Below, one piece after another: positions 1 through 7,840 of a stretch of 64,000 nucleotides of DNA; position 1 is the first letter of the stretch, and the number at the start of each line of letters is the position of its first letter. Origin of the DNA: Cohnella hashimotonis. GTDB taxonomy: Bacteria > Bacillota > Bacilli > Paenibacillales > Paenibacillaceae. The stretch is from the NCBI RefSeq assembly GCF_030014955.1, contig NZ_JAGRPV010000001.1, positions 7,564,001 through 7,628,000 of the forward strand, written 5' to 3'. The notes below the pieces were generated by a model. The model saw only the letters and a program-made list of their open reading frames with translations, ran no database searches and was not told the origin of the DNA. Both the position numbers and the translations under genes were made by a program.

Positions 1-1398
1 CGCTTGGTCGAGCAGCGCCTTCGGGTCGGCGCTTTCCTTGGTCAATACGGCCTGAATCACGACGTCGAGCGCCTTGTACAGCTCTTGAGAATTGATCGGC
101 TCTTCCGGTCGGATCGTGACGCCTTCATTGCTCATATAGCTGTTCCACAGGTCCATGTTGACGTTCGTATACTTGGCGCGAATCTCGTCCTGCGTCTTCA
201 CCACTTGCGGGTCGGCCCACAGCGACATGCTGTGCGGGCCTACGACGCGGTTCAGCTTCTGGTCGTTCGCCAGCGACTCCTCGAATACTTTAAGGGAATC
301 TGCGGACGTATCGGGCGAGTAGCCGCGGTATTTAAGCCATTTGAAGCCTGCGTCGATCTGCTCGGGAGAGCTGTTGTTAGAGAACATGTACAGCGAACCG
401 CCCATCAGCGAATACTTCCCCTTCGGTCCGGCCGGCACCGCCGCCATCGCCTCGTCGTCCTTGCTCATCTTGTAGTCGTTGATCGGCTGATTCGCCCAGT
501 CCGCCGTGCCGAAGCCCATGCCCACCTGATCCGTCCCGATCATTCGGAACAGGTCGCTGACGTCGACCAGATTGTTGTCGGTCAACACCTTGTATTTCCA
601 CTTCAGGTCCTTCACGTATTGCAGCGCCGCGACCGCTTCCGGGCTATTGAATACCGCCGTCCACTTGCCGTCTGCCTGCTTCTCGAACTCCGCGCCGAAC
701 GACCAGGCGATGTTCATGAACTGCCAGCCGCCTTGTCCGTTCTTGGTCGGGAGGAAGAAGCCGGCTTTTCCTGTCTTCTCTTTGATGACTTGCGCGGTCT
801 GGGCCAGCTCGTCGTAGGTTTGGGGATACTTGGGCACGCCCTTGTCGTCGACGAGACCGGCCTGCTTGAACAGATTGACGTTCAGCCACAGTCCCATGTA
901 GTAGCCGCTGGTCGGAAACCCATAGATCTTGCCGTCCTTCTTGACCAGGTCGAGCATGCTCGGGTTGAGCGACTGATCGTAGCCGTACGCCTTCATCGAT
1001 TCCGTCAGATCGGCCGCATAACCTGCATTGATGATCTTCTGGGGCTCCGTGAAAAACGTGCCGAAGAGGTTGGGGAGCTGTCCGCTCTCCGCTTTGGGCA
1101 GGAACGTGCTGGCATCGTACGGATAAGGCTCGGTTTCCATCACGATGTTGGCGTTGGCCGCCTCGAACGCCTGCTTCCACTTTTCGAATTGCGGGAGCGA
1201 CTGGTCGTTCGTCTGCGGCCAGTCCCCGTTCACGAACGTGATTTTCTTTCCGCTTGCCGGCGAGGAAGAAGCGGTTGCAGACGCCTTGCCGCCGGAAGCT
1301 TCCGAAGCATTGGGCTGGCTGTTGCCTTTGGTCGTACATCCGGTCACCATGACTGCAATCATCGAGCCGGCGACCAAACCCTTCATAAACTTGTTCAA
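1..1398 (-). CDS. Sugar ABC transporter substrate-binding lipoprotein (partial, runs off left edge)
   Basis: Solute-binding lipoprotein of an ABC importer, family 1 (carbohydrate) type. It captures a sugar or oligosaccharide outside the cell and hands it to membrane permeases that must lie to the left of the window. The chosen start is TTG at 1398, eight bases after a GGGGG ribosome-binding site; an in-frame ATG lies at 1386. The N-terminus is a short lipoprotein signal ending in the lipobox VTGC, followed by a Ser/Ala/Gly-rich linker. The mature part shows the usual SBP features (GKIYGFPTSGYYMGLWLN hinge region, KNGQGGWQFMN). The reading frame is open to base 1, giving at least 466 codons. 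The substrate cannot be told from sequence. A kinase/regulator pair at 2447-5010 is its likely control system. Confidence 0.9.
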   Translation of the reverse strand, partial: MNKFMKGLVAGSMIAVMVTGCTTKGNSQPNASEASGGKASATASSSPASGKKITFVNGDWPQTNDQSLPQFEKWKQAFEAANANIVMETEPYPYDASTFLPKAESGQLPNLFGTFFTEPQKIINAGYAADLTESMKAYGYDQSLNPSMLDLVKKDGKIYGFPTSGYYMGLWLNVNLFKQAGLVDDKGVPKYPQTYDELAQTAQVIKEKTGKAGFFLPTKNGQGGWQFMNIAWSFGAEFEKQADGKWTAVFNSPEAVAALQYVKDLKWKYKVLTDNNLVDVSDLFRMIGTDQVGMGFGTADWANQPINDYKMSKDDEAMAAVPAGPKGKYSLMGGSLYMFSNNSSPEQIDAGFKWLKYRGYSPDTSADSLKVFEESLANDQKLNRVVGPHSMSLWADPQVVKTQDEIRAKYTNVNMDLWNSYMSNEGVTIRPEEPINSQELYKALDVVIQAVLTKESADPKALLDQA

Positions 1399-1430
1399 AT
1401 CCGTTATCCCCCTCTGGTAGAATAGCTTTA

Positions 1431-1444
1431 TGATAGCGCTTTAA
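1431..1444. promoter_or_regulatory. cre-like site upstream of sugar-binding lipoprotein
   Basis: TGATAGCGCTTTAA matches the CcpA catabolite-response consensus TGWNANCGNTNWCA at all but one fixed position. It lies 33 bp upstream of the lipoprotein start, where a CcpA block would repress sugar uptake. Other cre-like sites occur before the hydrolase and the second importer in this window. This is inference from a motif match only. Confidence 0.35.
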
Positions 1445-1527
1445 TCGCATGCGCTCCTAGGCGGCAAACCTGCCTTTTATTCTAAATTCGTGCCCAATCT
1501 CATGGCTTCGAAAGGGAGGCCGTTCTC

Positions 1528-2475
1528 ATGTTCCGGAAGCTGAATGTCAGAATCGTATTCCTCGTCTGTCTCTCGCTGTGGCTGACTTCGCTGACGATCG
1601 GGGCGTTTGCCTATCTTTATGCCAGGAATACGATGAGTCAGCAATTTCATAGCGTATTCGACAGCTACTTCAAGAGCAGCGCGGACAATCTGACGCATGA
1701 TCTGAATTATACGGTGGAGATGCTTCGCATGATCGGCGCGAACTCGCAAGTGCGCAAGGCGCTGGACAGCCCCGATTACGATTCTACGCTGCCGCATCAG
1801 TTGGACGCGCTTATCCTTAACTCCACATTGCGCATACAGGGCATGACGCTTTATACGTCCCGGGGACTCGTTTACGCGACGAGCCTGACTTCCAATCCGC
1901 CTGCGCTGGCCCAGCTGGCAGCCCTGCCCAGGCTGGCCGTCTGGATGGCCGATGCCGGCGATGACCCGCTCTGGACGTGGCGCAGCCCTGATGAAGTGCG
2001 CGACTTCTACAATGGGAAATATGGAAGCGACGGCGTGCTGACGCTGGCCATCAAGCTCTCTTCCACCGCCTCCCGGCAAGCCGGTTATGCGGTGATCGAC
2101 TTTAACCCAGATTATCTGTTCCAGTTTTTCCAGACCAAAAACGCCTCTCTGAAGGGAGTAGGCGTCGGTATTGCGGATGAACGCGGTCAATGGCTGGCCA
2201 GCAACCGATCTTCCCCGGCCGAGGGCGTTCGCGCCGCCTTTGCCGTCCGGCATCCGATTCAGAACGCGGGAGCCGTATTGGTCGCGGTCGTTCCTGAAGC
2301 TGCGGTGCGGGAGCCCCTGCATGCGCTGCGTACTTTTCTGGCCGTATCTTCGTCGGTCTTCCTGATCATCTCGTTGGCCGTCAGCCTGTACCTCAGACAT
2401 TTAATCGTCGCGCCGTTAAGCCGTCTTTATCTGAAGATGAAAAAATTCAAGAATCGCCCCGTCCAAGGCCGATGA
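1528..2475 (+). CDS. Sensor-only membrane protein, probable truncated YesM-type kinase
   Basis: A 315-residue membrane protein with a cytoplasmic N-terminus, TM helix at about 10-32, an extracellular region of about 240 residues with Cache-like features, and a second TM helix at about 278-298. It then stops in the sequence VAPLSRLYLKMKKFKN, which looks like the first helix of a HAMP linker. No histidine-kinase, AraC or other output domain follows. A full YesM-type kinase or sensor AraC protein would need about 250 more residues. The start is an ATG behind AAAGGGAGG. The 3' end overlaps the 3' end of the convergent kinase gene by 29 bp, so the missing part was probably lost by deletion or recombination. 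It may be a decaying gene, or a stand-alone receptor that pairs with a neighbouring kinase. Confidence 0.75.
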   Translation: MFRKLNVRIVFLVCLSLWLTSLTIGAFAYLYARNTMSQQFHSVFDSYFKSSADNLTHDLNYTVEMLRMIGANSQVRKALDSPDYDSTLPHQLDALILNSTLRIQGMTLYTSRGLVYATSLTSNPPALAQLAALPRLAVWMADAGDDPLWTWRSPDEVRDFYNGKYGSDGVLTLAIKLSSTASRQAGYAVIDFNPDYLFQFFQTKNASLKGVGVGIADERGQWLASNRSSPAEGVRAAFAVRHPIQNAGAVLVAVVPEAAVREPLHALRTFLAVSSSVFLIISLAVSLYLRHLIVAPLSRLYLKMKKFKNRPVQGR

Positions 2476-4204
2476 CCACCGTCGCCGTCGTTCCGCTCCC
2501 CGGCACGCTGCGAATGGTAATGCCGTATTGATCGCCGTATTCCATGCGAATTCTTTCGTCCACGTTCGCGATGCCGTACCCTCTCCCGCTATACGTCTTG
2601 GGCGCGGCGTACAGCACCTGGTCCGAATCGAATCCGATGCCGTCGTCGGTAATGTCGAACCGCAGCGCATGGCGCTCCATGGCTCCCTTGACCGTGATGG
2701 TGCCTTTACTCGCTTTAGGCCCTATGCCGTGAACGATGGCGTTCTCGATCAGCGGCTGCAGGATGATCTTCAGCATGGGAAACGGCAGAATCTCGGCTTG
2801 TATATCGTAGTGCACTTCGAATTTGTCGGGGTAGCGGAACTCCTCGATGGCGACATAGCTTTTAACAATGCCCAGTTCCTCCTCGACCCGGATGAACTTG
2901 TCGCCTTTATGCAGGCTCAGCCGATAGAAGCTGGCGAGCTCGAGCACAAGCCTTTCAATATCCGGCTGCGCGTTGATCTTGGCGATCCAGCCGATCGCGT
3001 CCAGCGTATTGTACAGGAAGTGCGGATTGATCTGTGCCTGAAGGGCGACCAGCTCGGATTCTCTCTGCTTGTCCTTGGACTCGTTGTTGTTGGCGATCAG
3101 CTCGTCGATCCGTACGACCATATCGTCGAAGCTTCGGGACAGCACCTGCAGTTCGTCTCCGGACGCCCCTTCGGCATGCTTTTGTTCGGGCGCTTCCGGC
3201 GCCGTTTTCCCGAATCCTTTTATTTTACCGATCAGCCCATTGACCGGTTTAAGCGTCGTTGCCGCCAAGTACAGGGCAAATCCTAAGGCCACGACAAAAA
3301 CGAGCCCTTGAATCCAGGCGGACAAGCGTTCCATTCGGCGAATGCTTGCGTATAGCTTGTCCTCGGAAGCAAGGTTTACGATGCTCCATTTCAAGCCGAT
3401 CCGCTCGAGATTGCCGGTGAGCGGGTAGGACGACACGGCATAAGTCTCTCCTTCGGGCAGCGCAACCTTGATCGTCGGGTGTCCGCGGTCCATTCCTTCC
3501 CCGCTTCGCTGTCCCAGCACCCAGTCGAACATCACGGCGCCGAGCTTGCTCTTGTCGCCAGCCGATATGATGCGGTCGCCGTCTACCAGCATCGAGTAGC
3601 CCCACGGATGAATCGTATTTTGAATCAATTCGTAAAGCGCTTCTTCTTTAATCTCCACGATCAGTACGCCAAGCTGCTGCCCCGTATAGAAGTTCTGGAA
3701 TTTGCGGCCCAGCTGCAAGTAGGCCTTGCCTTCCTCATCCTTGCGGATATCTCCCCATACCGGCGTTGACGAAGCGAGGATCCTGTCGACAAAGGCTTGA
3801 TCCGGCGCCTCGATCGCGACAGCTGCGGGATAGCCGTAATAGTCTGCGCCGTCCGTTCGGATGAACAGTTTCCCGACCACGCGCCCGTCTATCATCGTAT
3901 TCGCCAGCAATTCGTTTAGCTTGGACTGCTTGTCGGCTTGATCCCCTTCCGGGCCGTTCAGCAGGTTGTATATTTTTTGATCGGTGAGCAGACGGATGGA
4001 CAGCATATTGACGCCTTGAACAAGCAGCTCGATACTGTTGCCGATCTTCTCGTAATTAATCGCGATCTGGTCGTCGATCGTGTTTTTCATTTGACGCTGC
4101 AAGTAGCTTTCCGTGCCTCTCAGCGTTATCGTCGAAAAGACGAGCAGCGTGGGCACCAGGATAAGAAACAGCTTGGTTCGCAGACGCATTCGGCCAAAGC
4201 TCAC
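2447..4204 (-). CDS. Sensor histidine kinase, YesM/LytS type
   Basis: Membrane histidine kinase of 585 residues that should phosphorylate the AraC-type regulator encoded just upstream. TM1 lies at about 10-28, an extracellular sensor region follows to about 295, TM2 is at about 297-317, then a HAMP-like linker. The His_kinase signature QAQINPHFLYNTLDAIGW carries the phospho-acceptor His, and the HATPase domain shows PLIENAIVHGI (N box) and DDGIGFD (G1 box). The start is GTG at 4204, overlapping the TGA of the regulator as GTGA with GGAGG nine bases upstream, so translation is probably coupled. By analogy with other Paenibacillaceae clusters, the pair most likely senses a sugar for the importer at the left edge. 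Confidence 0.93.
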   Translation of the reverse strand: MSFGRMRLRTKLFLILVPTLLVFSTITLRGTESYLQRQMKNTIDDQIAINYEKIGNSIELLVQGVNMLSIRLLTDQKIYNLLNGPEGDQADKQSKLNELLANTMIDGRVVGKLFIRTDGADYYGYPAAVAIEAPDQAFVDRILASSTPVWGDIRKDEEGKAYLQLGRKFQNFYTGQQLGVLIVEIKEEALYELIQNTIHPWGYSMLVDGDRIISAGDKSKLGAVMFDWVLGQRSGEGMDRGHPTIKVALPEGETYAVSSYPLTGNLERIGLKWSIVNLASEDKLYASIRRMERLSAWIQGLVFVVALGFALYLAATTLKPVNGLIGKIKGFGKTAPEAPEQKHAEGASGDELQVLSRSFDDMVVRIDELIANNNESKDKQRESELVALQAQINPHFLYNTLDAIGWIAKINAQPDIERLVLELASFYRLSLHKGDKFIRVEEELGIVKSYVAIEEFRYPDKFEVHYDIQAEILPFPMLKIILQPLIENAIVHGIGPKASKGTITVKGAMERHALRFDITDDGIGFDSDQVLYAAPKTYSGRGYGIANVDERIRMEYGDQYGITIRSVPGSGTTATVVIGLGRGDS

Positions 4205-5010
4205 GGCTCTGCGCCTCCCTGAAGCACGGAAGCCATCTGCTGGTACTCTTTTGGCGTCATGGCGACGATCTTTTTGAACACTTGACTGAAATACTTCGGA
4301 TCGGGGAAGCCCACCATGGCGCCGACCTCGTAAACTTTCGTACGCCGGTCGGCCAGCAACCGCTTCGCTCGCTCCACCCGATACTCCGTCAAATAGGTAT
4401 TAATCGTTTTGTTCTGGCGCTCCTTGAAGACACGCATCATATAGTACGGGCTGATGTGCAGCCGATCGGCCAGCAGCTTCACGCTCAAGTCCTCCATATA
4501 ACAAGACTCGATGACGCGGAGCACCTCCTCTACGAGGGCGTGCGTTTGACCCACTTTCCGGATCCGAATCTCGTTCAGCAAGGAAGCAAGCCTGCCGATC
4601 AGCCGCTCCCGATAGAGCTGCTGCAGCAGCGAATCTTGCCGGATCTCCTTGGCCAGTTTGTCCAGCAACGCCACAAGCTGGCTATTGTCCACCGGCTTAA
4701 GGATGTAGCCGTCCGCGCCGTAATCGACCGCGCCCTTGGCATAAGCAAAATCCTCATAACCGCTAATGACAACAAGTCTGGTTTGCAGCGCTTGTCTTCT
4801 AATTTCGCGCATGAATTCGATTCCGTCCATCAAGGGCATTCTGACATCCGTAATCACGACGTCCGGCTTCAGACTCCCAACCAATTGAAGCGCTTCCAAA
4901 CCGTTGGAGGCTTCGCCTGCGACTTCATAGCCCAAGCTTCTCCAATCGATCGTCATGCGAAGTCCCTTTCGCACCAAATGTTCGTCATCGACTATCAGCA
5001 CGCTGATCAT
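4201..5010 (-). CDS. Response regulator with AraC-type DNA-binding domain, YesN type (short form)
   Basis: Receiver domain (residues about 1-120) with the acidic pair DDE at the N-terminus, phospho-acceptor Asp in VVITDVRMPLMDG and the conserved Lys in YILKPVD. A C-terminal AraC/XylS double helix-turn-helix follows (about 165-265, ending in the signature DPKYFSQVFKKIVAMTPKEY). At 269 residues it lacks the long middle domain of many YesN proteins. It is the first gene of a two-gene operon and overlaps the kinase start. It should activate a nearby sugar importer operon, most simply the lipoprotein at the left edge. Confidence 0.93.
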   Translation of the reverse strand: MISVLIVDDEHLVRKGLRMTIDWRSLGYEVAGEASNGLEALQLVGSLKPDVVITDVRMPLMDGIEFMREIRRQALQTRLVVISGYEDFAYAKGAVDYGADGYILKPVDNSQLVALLDKLAKEIRQDSLLQQLYRERLIGRLASLLNEIRIRKVGQTHALVEEVLRVIESCYMEDLSVKLLADRLHISPYYMMRVFKERQNKTINTYLTEYRVERAKRLLADRRTKVYEVGAMVGFPDPKYFSQVFKKIVAMTPKEYQQMASVLQGGAEP

Positions 5011-5120
5011 GATCCAACCCCCGAAGCAGTCTTATACGCGTCCCTTCGCACTGCGGCTGAATCCGCCGCTTGCATCACACGAAAAGTCTACCATGTTTCG
5101 GGCCGGATTGCAGGATAGCA

Positions 5121-5157
5121 AAAAACGCCGCTGGCGTGAGCGCGCCGCGGCGTTTTT
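5121..5157 (-). terminator. Rho-independent terminator (probably bidirectional)
   Basis: A perfect 11-bp stem, AAAAACGCCGC at 5121-5131 and GCGGCGTTTTT at 5147-5157, encloses a GC-rich loop and has U-runs in both directions. It lies downstream of the dehydrogenase stop and upstream of the response regulator start, so it mainly ends the dehydrogenase transcript. Confidence 0.8.
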
Positions 5158-5223
5158 GCAAATCAGACAGGATTGGTTATTCCCGGCCAGCTTCGTGCCA
5201 CATTCGATATGGCAGAAGAGCCC

Positions 5224-5967
5224 TCAGACCGCCATAAATCCGCCATCCACAAACAGTTCGTCGCCTGCGATGAAGCTGCTCTCGTCCGATGCCAGGAACA
5301 GCACCGCTTTGGCGACCTCATCCGGCTGGCCGAGTCTCCCGAATGGCGTCATTTGCTTCATCGCCTCCTCGGCGCCTTCATTGTCTCGGAGATACGTCTC
5401 GAGTGCCGGCGTGAGGATCACGCCGGGGGAAACCACATTTACGCGGATGCCCTGGCTTTTAAGGTCGGTCGTCCACGTGCGCGCGAACGAGCGGATCGCG
5501 GCCTTCGTGGCACTATAGATCGACAAACTTGGAAGCCCTTTGCTGCCCGACCCCGATCCTGCAAGGATCACCGTGCCTCCATCCTTCATGAGCGGCAACG
5601 CCTTCTGAACGGTGAAGACCATACCCTTTACGTTCGTGCTGAACACGCGATCGAAGTGCTCTTCCTCGATGCCGCCGAGCGGTGCGGACTCGGAAATGCC
5701 TGCGTTGGCAAACACGACGTCCACCCTGCCGTGATCACGTTGGATCCGCTCGTAAAGTCGATCGAGGTCGGCGAAGTTGCCGACGTCTCCCTGGACGCCG
5801 ACGGCACCGCCGCCGATCTCCTTCACCGCCTCGTCCAATCGTTCTTGCCGACGCCCCGTGATGTACACTTGCGCGCCTTCTGTCGCAAAAAGTTTGGCCG
5901 TCATCAAGCCGATGCCATCGCTGCCGCCCGTGATCACGACGACTTTGTTCTCAAATCGATTCGACAT
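5224..5967 (-). CDS. SDR family NAD(P)-dependent oxidoreductase
   Basis: Classical short-chain dehydrogenase/reductase of 247 residues. The cofactor motif TGGSDGIG is near the N-terminus. Other family features are an NAG motif (VFANAGIS), a catalytic Ser in the AGSGSGS strand region, and the YSATK catalytic Tyr/Lys (YxxxK). The C-terminus DELFVDGGFMAV is typical of enoyl-reductase-like and glucose dehydrogenase-like SDRs. The start is ATG at 5967 (MSNRFENK), behind AAAGAGG; an upstream in-frame ATG at 6090 would read through the promoter and is not used. The substrate is unknown. The gene is divergent from a TetR regulator whose probable operators overlap this gene's promoter, so inducible repression is expected. 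Confidence 0.9.
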   Translation of the reverse strand: MSNRFENKVVVITGGSDGIGLMTAKLFATEGAQVYITGRRQERLDEAVKEIGGGAVGVQGDVGNFADLDRLYERIQRDHGRVDVVFANAGISESAPLGGIEEEHFDRVFSTNVKGMVFTVQKALPLMKDGGTVILAGSGSGSKGLPSLSIYSATKAAIRSFARTWTTDLKSQGIRVNVVSPGVILTPALETYLRDNEGAEEAMKQMTPFGRLGQPDEVAKAVLFLASDESSFIAGDELFVDGGFMAV

Positions 5968-5989
5968 TTCCACTGCCCTCTTTCCTTTT

Positions 5990-6043
5990 AAGTGGAGGAT
6001 TACTCCACTTATTATACGGAGGAACCCTCCACTTTTCAAGTGG
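5990..6043 (-). promoter_or_regulatory. SDR promoter with two inverted-repeat operators (TetR)
   Basis: On the minus strand a near-ideal SigA promoter is present: TTGAAA at 6039-6034, 17-bp spacer, TATAAT at 6016-6011. Two inverted repeats built from the same half-site flank it. AAGTGGAG-GATTA-CTCCACTT (5990-6010) lies just downstream of the -10, and CCACTT-TTC-AAGTGG (6029-6043) covers the -35. A bound TetR would block this promoter and could also repress its own gene. Confidence 0.75.
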
Positions 6044-6160
6044 CAATGGAAAACACCGCTGCTTTTTAGCCTCTTTATCCCTTTTGACACTTTCTTCGAC
6101 GTTCATTACACTGAAGAAAGCAGAGAAAATGTCGGTAAAAAGACGTAGGGGGGAACCGCA

Positions 6161-6715
6161 TTGACTGACATCAATCCACTGCGGGCAGACGCCCAACGGA
6201 ACCGCGAACGTATCCTCGCCGCAGCTGAAGATGTCTTCTTGGCACAGGGTGCCGGCGCCTCCCTGGAAGACGTTGCAAAGCGGGCCGGCGTTGGAATCGG
6301 GACGCTCTACCGGCGCTTTCCTACGCGCGATGCGCTCTTGGCTGCAACCTACAGCGACCGTTTCTTGTCATTCGCGCAAGCCAGTCGGGAAAGATCTGCC
6401 GGACTTGATCCGGCAAGCGGGGTACGTGCCTATCTTGAAGAACTCGCCCTGCACACGAGCATTTATCGTGGCCTTGCCGCTTCACTAGGCACTGTTCTTC
6501 AAGTCGGCACGCCAGGTTGCCACGCGACAAACGAGGAGGGGTTGCGATTACTGGACCATGCGCAGAAGGCGGGGGCTATTCGTCCTGATATCACCCTCGA
6601 TGATCTGGTGTACGTTGTAACCGCGATCTCCCTGGCTGCTGAAGGCGATGACTCGCCGAAATCCCGCATTGCTCATTTGGTCAGCTTGTTCCTCGACGGC
6701 ATCAGCGTGCGTTGA
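6161..6715 (+). CDS. TetR/AcrR family transcriptional regulator
   Basis: A 184-residue repressor. The N-terminal TetR helix-turn-helix spans about residues 10-57 (RERILAAAEDVFLAQGAGAS, then VAKRAGVGIGTLYRRFPTRD). The C-terminal ligand-binding region ends in an SBP-like domain with the ILVR-type helix. The start is TTG at 6161, behind a G-rich ribosome-binding site. It is divergent from the short-chain dehydrogenase, and the AAGTGGAG/CTCCACTT operators lie between the two genes. This gives the usual arrangement of a local repressor and one target enzyme. The inducer is unknown. Confidence 0.92.
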   Translation: MTDINPLRADAQRNRERILAAAEDVFLAQGAGASLEDVAKRAGVGIGTLYRRFPTRDALLAATYSDRFLSFAQASRERSAGLDPASGVRAYLEELALHTSIYRGLAASLGTVLQVGTPGCHATNEEGLRLLDHAQKAGAIRPDITLDDLVYVVTAISLAAEGDDSPKSRIAHLVSLFLDGISVR

Positions 6716-6758
6716 AGGTCCAGAATCTCATTTGATGACGAATGTTTTTCTGATGCAC

Positions 6759-6800
6759 AAAAAAATGCACCGCCAGAGCAAGCGTATGCCCGGCGATGCA
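6759..6800 (-). terminator. Rho-independent terminator
   Basis: TGCACCGCC at 6766-6774 pairs with GGCGATGCA at 6792-6800 with one mismatch, followed on the minus strand by a seven-base U-run. It ends the transcript of the isomerase-like gene that stops at 6812. Confidence 0.6.
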
Positions 6801-6811
6801 TGTGCTTTATT

Positions 6812-7618
6812 CTATTTAGCCGCGACACGCTCCTCCGCCTCGATGTCCGCAAAATAACGCGCGCTCTCCACCATCGGCGTACAGTCGGAATGATCCCCGC
6901 TAAGCGTGATCTCGAAGATAAAGTCCTTGCCCAGCACGAGCGGCTTCACCATGCGCCAATCGATCTTCCCCAGGCCCAGCTGCAGCGAATCGTGCACAAG
7001 CCCCATGCTGTCGACAAGATGGTAATATTGCGCGTATGGCGCGGTGCGTTCGAGGATGTCCCGCAGCCGCTCGTTGTCCCCGCGATAGCTGATAAACGTA
7101 TGGCTCACGTCGACCGTCAACGGAAGCGCCAGCGGCTCGATCACTTCTTCTATGAGATACGGATTGCAGCCGTAGGAAAACAGCCCCTCGGTCGAATCCT
7201 CCCAGACGAACACATCCCGCGAATAAGCCATGACTTTGCGAATTTCTTCGCGCAGCAGCGCGGTTCGCTCCCGGGTAACGTTGCCGCAGCTGGCCGTATG
7301 GACGTAGTGGGCATGCACGACGCATTTGGCCCGCTCCTCCGCGCAGATACGGGCGAGCGCTTCGCACGATTCATGGTAAAATCGGCGCGCATCCGGATCT
7401 TCGCTCAAGATGTCCAGATACGTCCCGCGGTACGTCGGCGGATGATGCAGATACGGCTTGACTCCACGGTCGTGAAGCTGGCGGATTCGGTCACGGATAA
7501 GTTCCTGATCGCCCAGATCGCGCTCACTCAGGTAGAACTCGATAATATCCGGCTCGTAAGAAAGGCGATTGTCCAGATTGCGCTGCTCGAGATTCCCTTT
7601 CAAGCGTATAAACTTCAT
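6812..7618 (-). CDS. Sugar phosphate isomerase/epimerase-like TIM-barrel protein
   Basis: A 268-residue protein that resembles the xylose isomerase-like TIM barrel (AP endonuclease 2 fold). Predicted metal-ligand positions are typical: VHAHYVHTASCGN on an inner strand, WEDSTEGLFS with a Glu, DVSHTFISYRGD, HLVDSMG and FEITLSGDHSD at the C-terminal side. The start is ATG at 7618, behind GGAGGTG. It is a single gene with its own terminator and has no pathway neighbours, so neither the substrate nor the reaction can be named. Alternatives inside the fold are endonuclease IV-like or hexulose-phosphate epimerase-like enzymes. Confidence 0.75.
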   Translation of the reverse strand: MKFIRLKGNLEQRNLDNRLSYEPDIIEFYLSERDLGDQELIRDRIRQLHDRGVKPYLHHPPTYRGTYLDILSEDPDARRFYHESCEALARICAEERAKCVVHAHYVHTASCGNVTRERTALLREEIRKVMAYSRDVFVWEDSTEGLFSYGCNPYLIEEVIEPLALPLTVDVSHTFISYRGDNERLRDILERTAPYAQYYHLVDSMGLVHDSLQLGLGKIDWRMVKPLVLGKDFIFEITLSGDHSDCTPMVESARYFADIEAEERVAAK

Positions 7619-7840
7619 CAGGGTAACACCTCCGTAATCATCTTACCCTACCCGTGTTAAAGGGGCATTATCGCCTCTCTTCGATCGAGGGAACTTCCCG
7701 TCTTTTTCGGTATTATTTTCTAAGACAGGACGAGCTGAGAGATGCGTTGCGGGTCAGGTTCGGCGGAGATCAAACGCGTGTGGCGGAAAGGATGGCGAAT
7801 TCGGAGCATGCGGTCGTGGCAGGTTTCTCACAAGCATCTT

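Noticed and set aside
7700..7780. TPP-riboswitch-like CTGAGAG motif
   Set aside because: The other conserved thiamin-pyrophosphate elements are missing, and there is no thiamin gene next to it.
7619..7840. Gene in the gap before the serine hydrolase
   Set aside because: The open frame here continues as an antisense shadow of the hydrolase and has no start signal.
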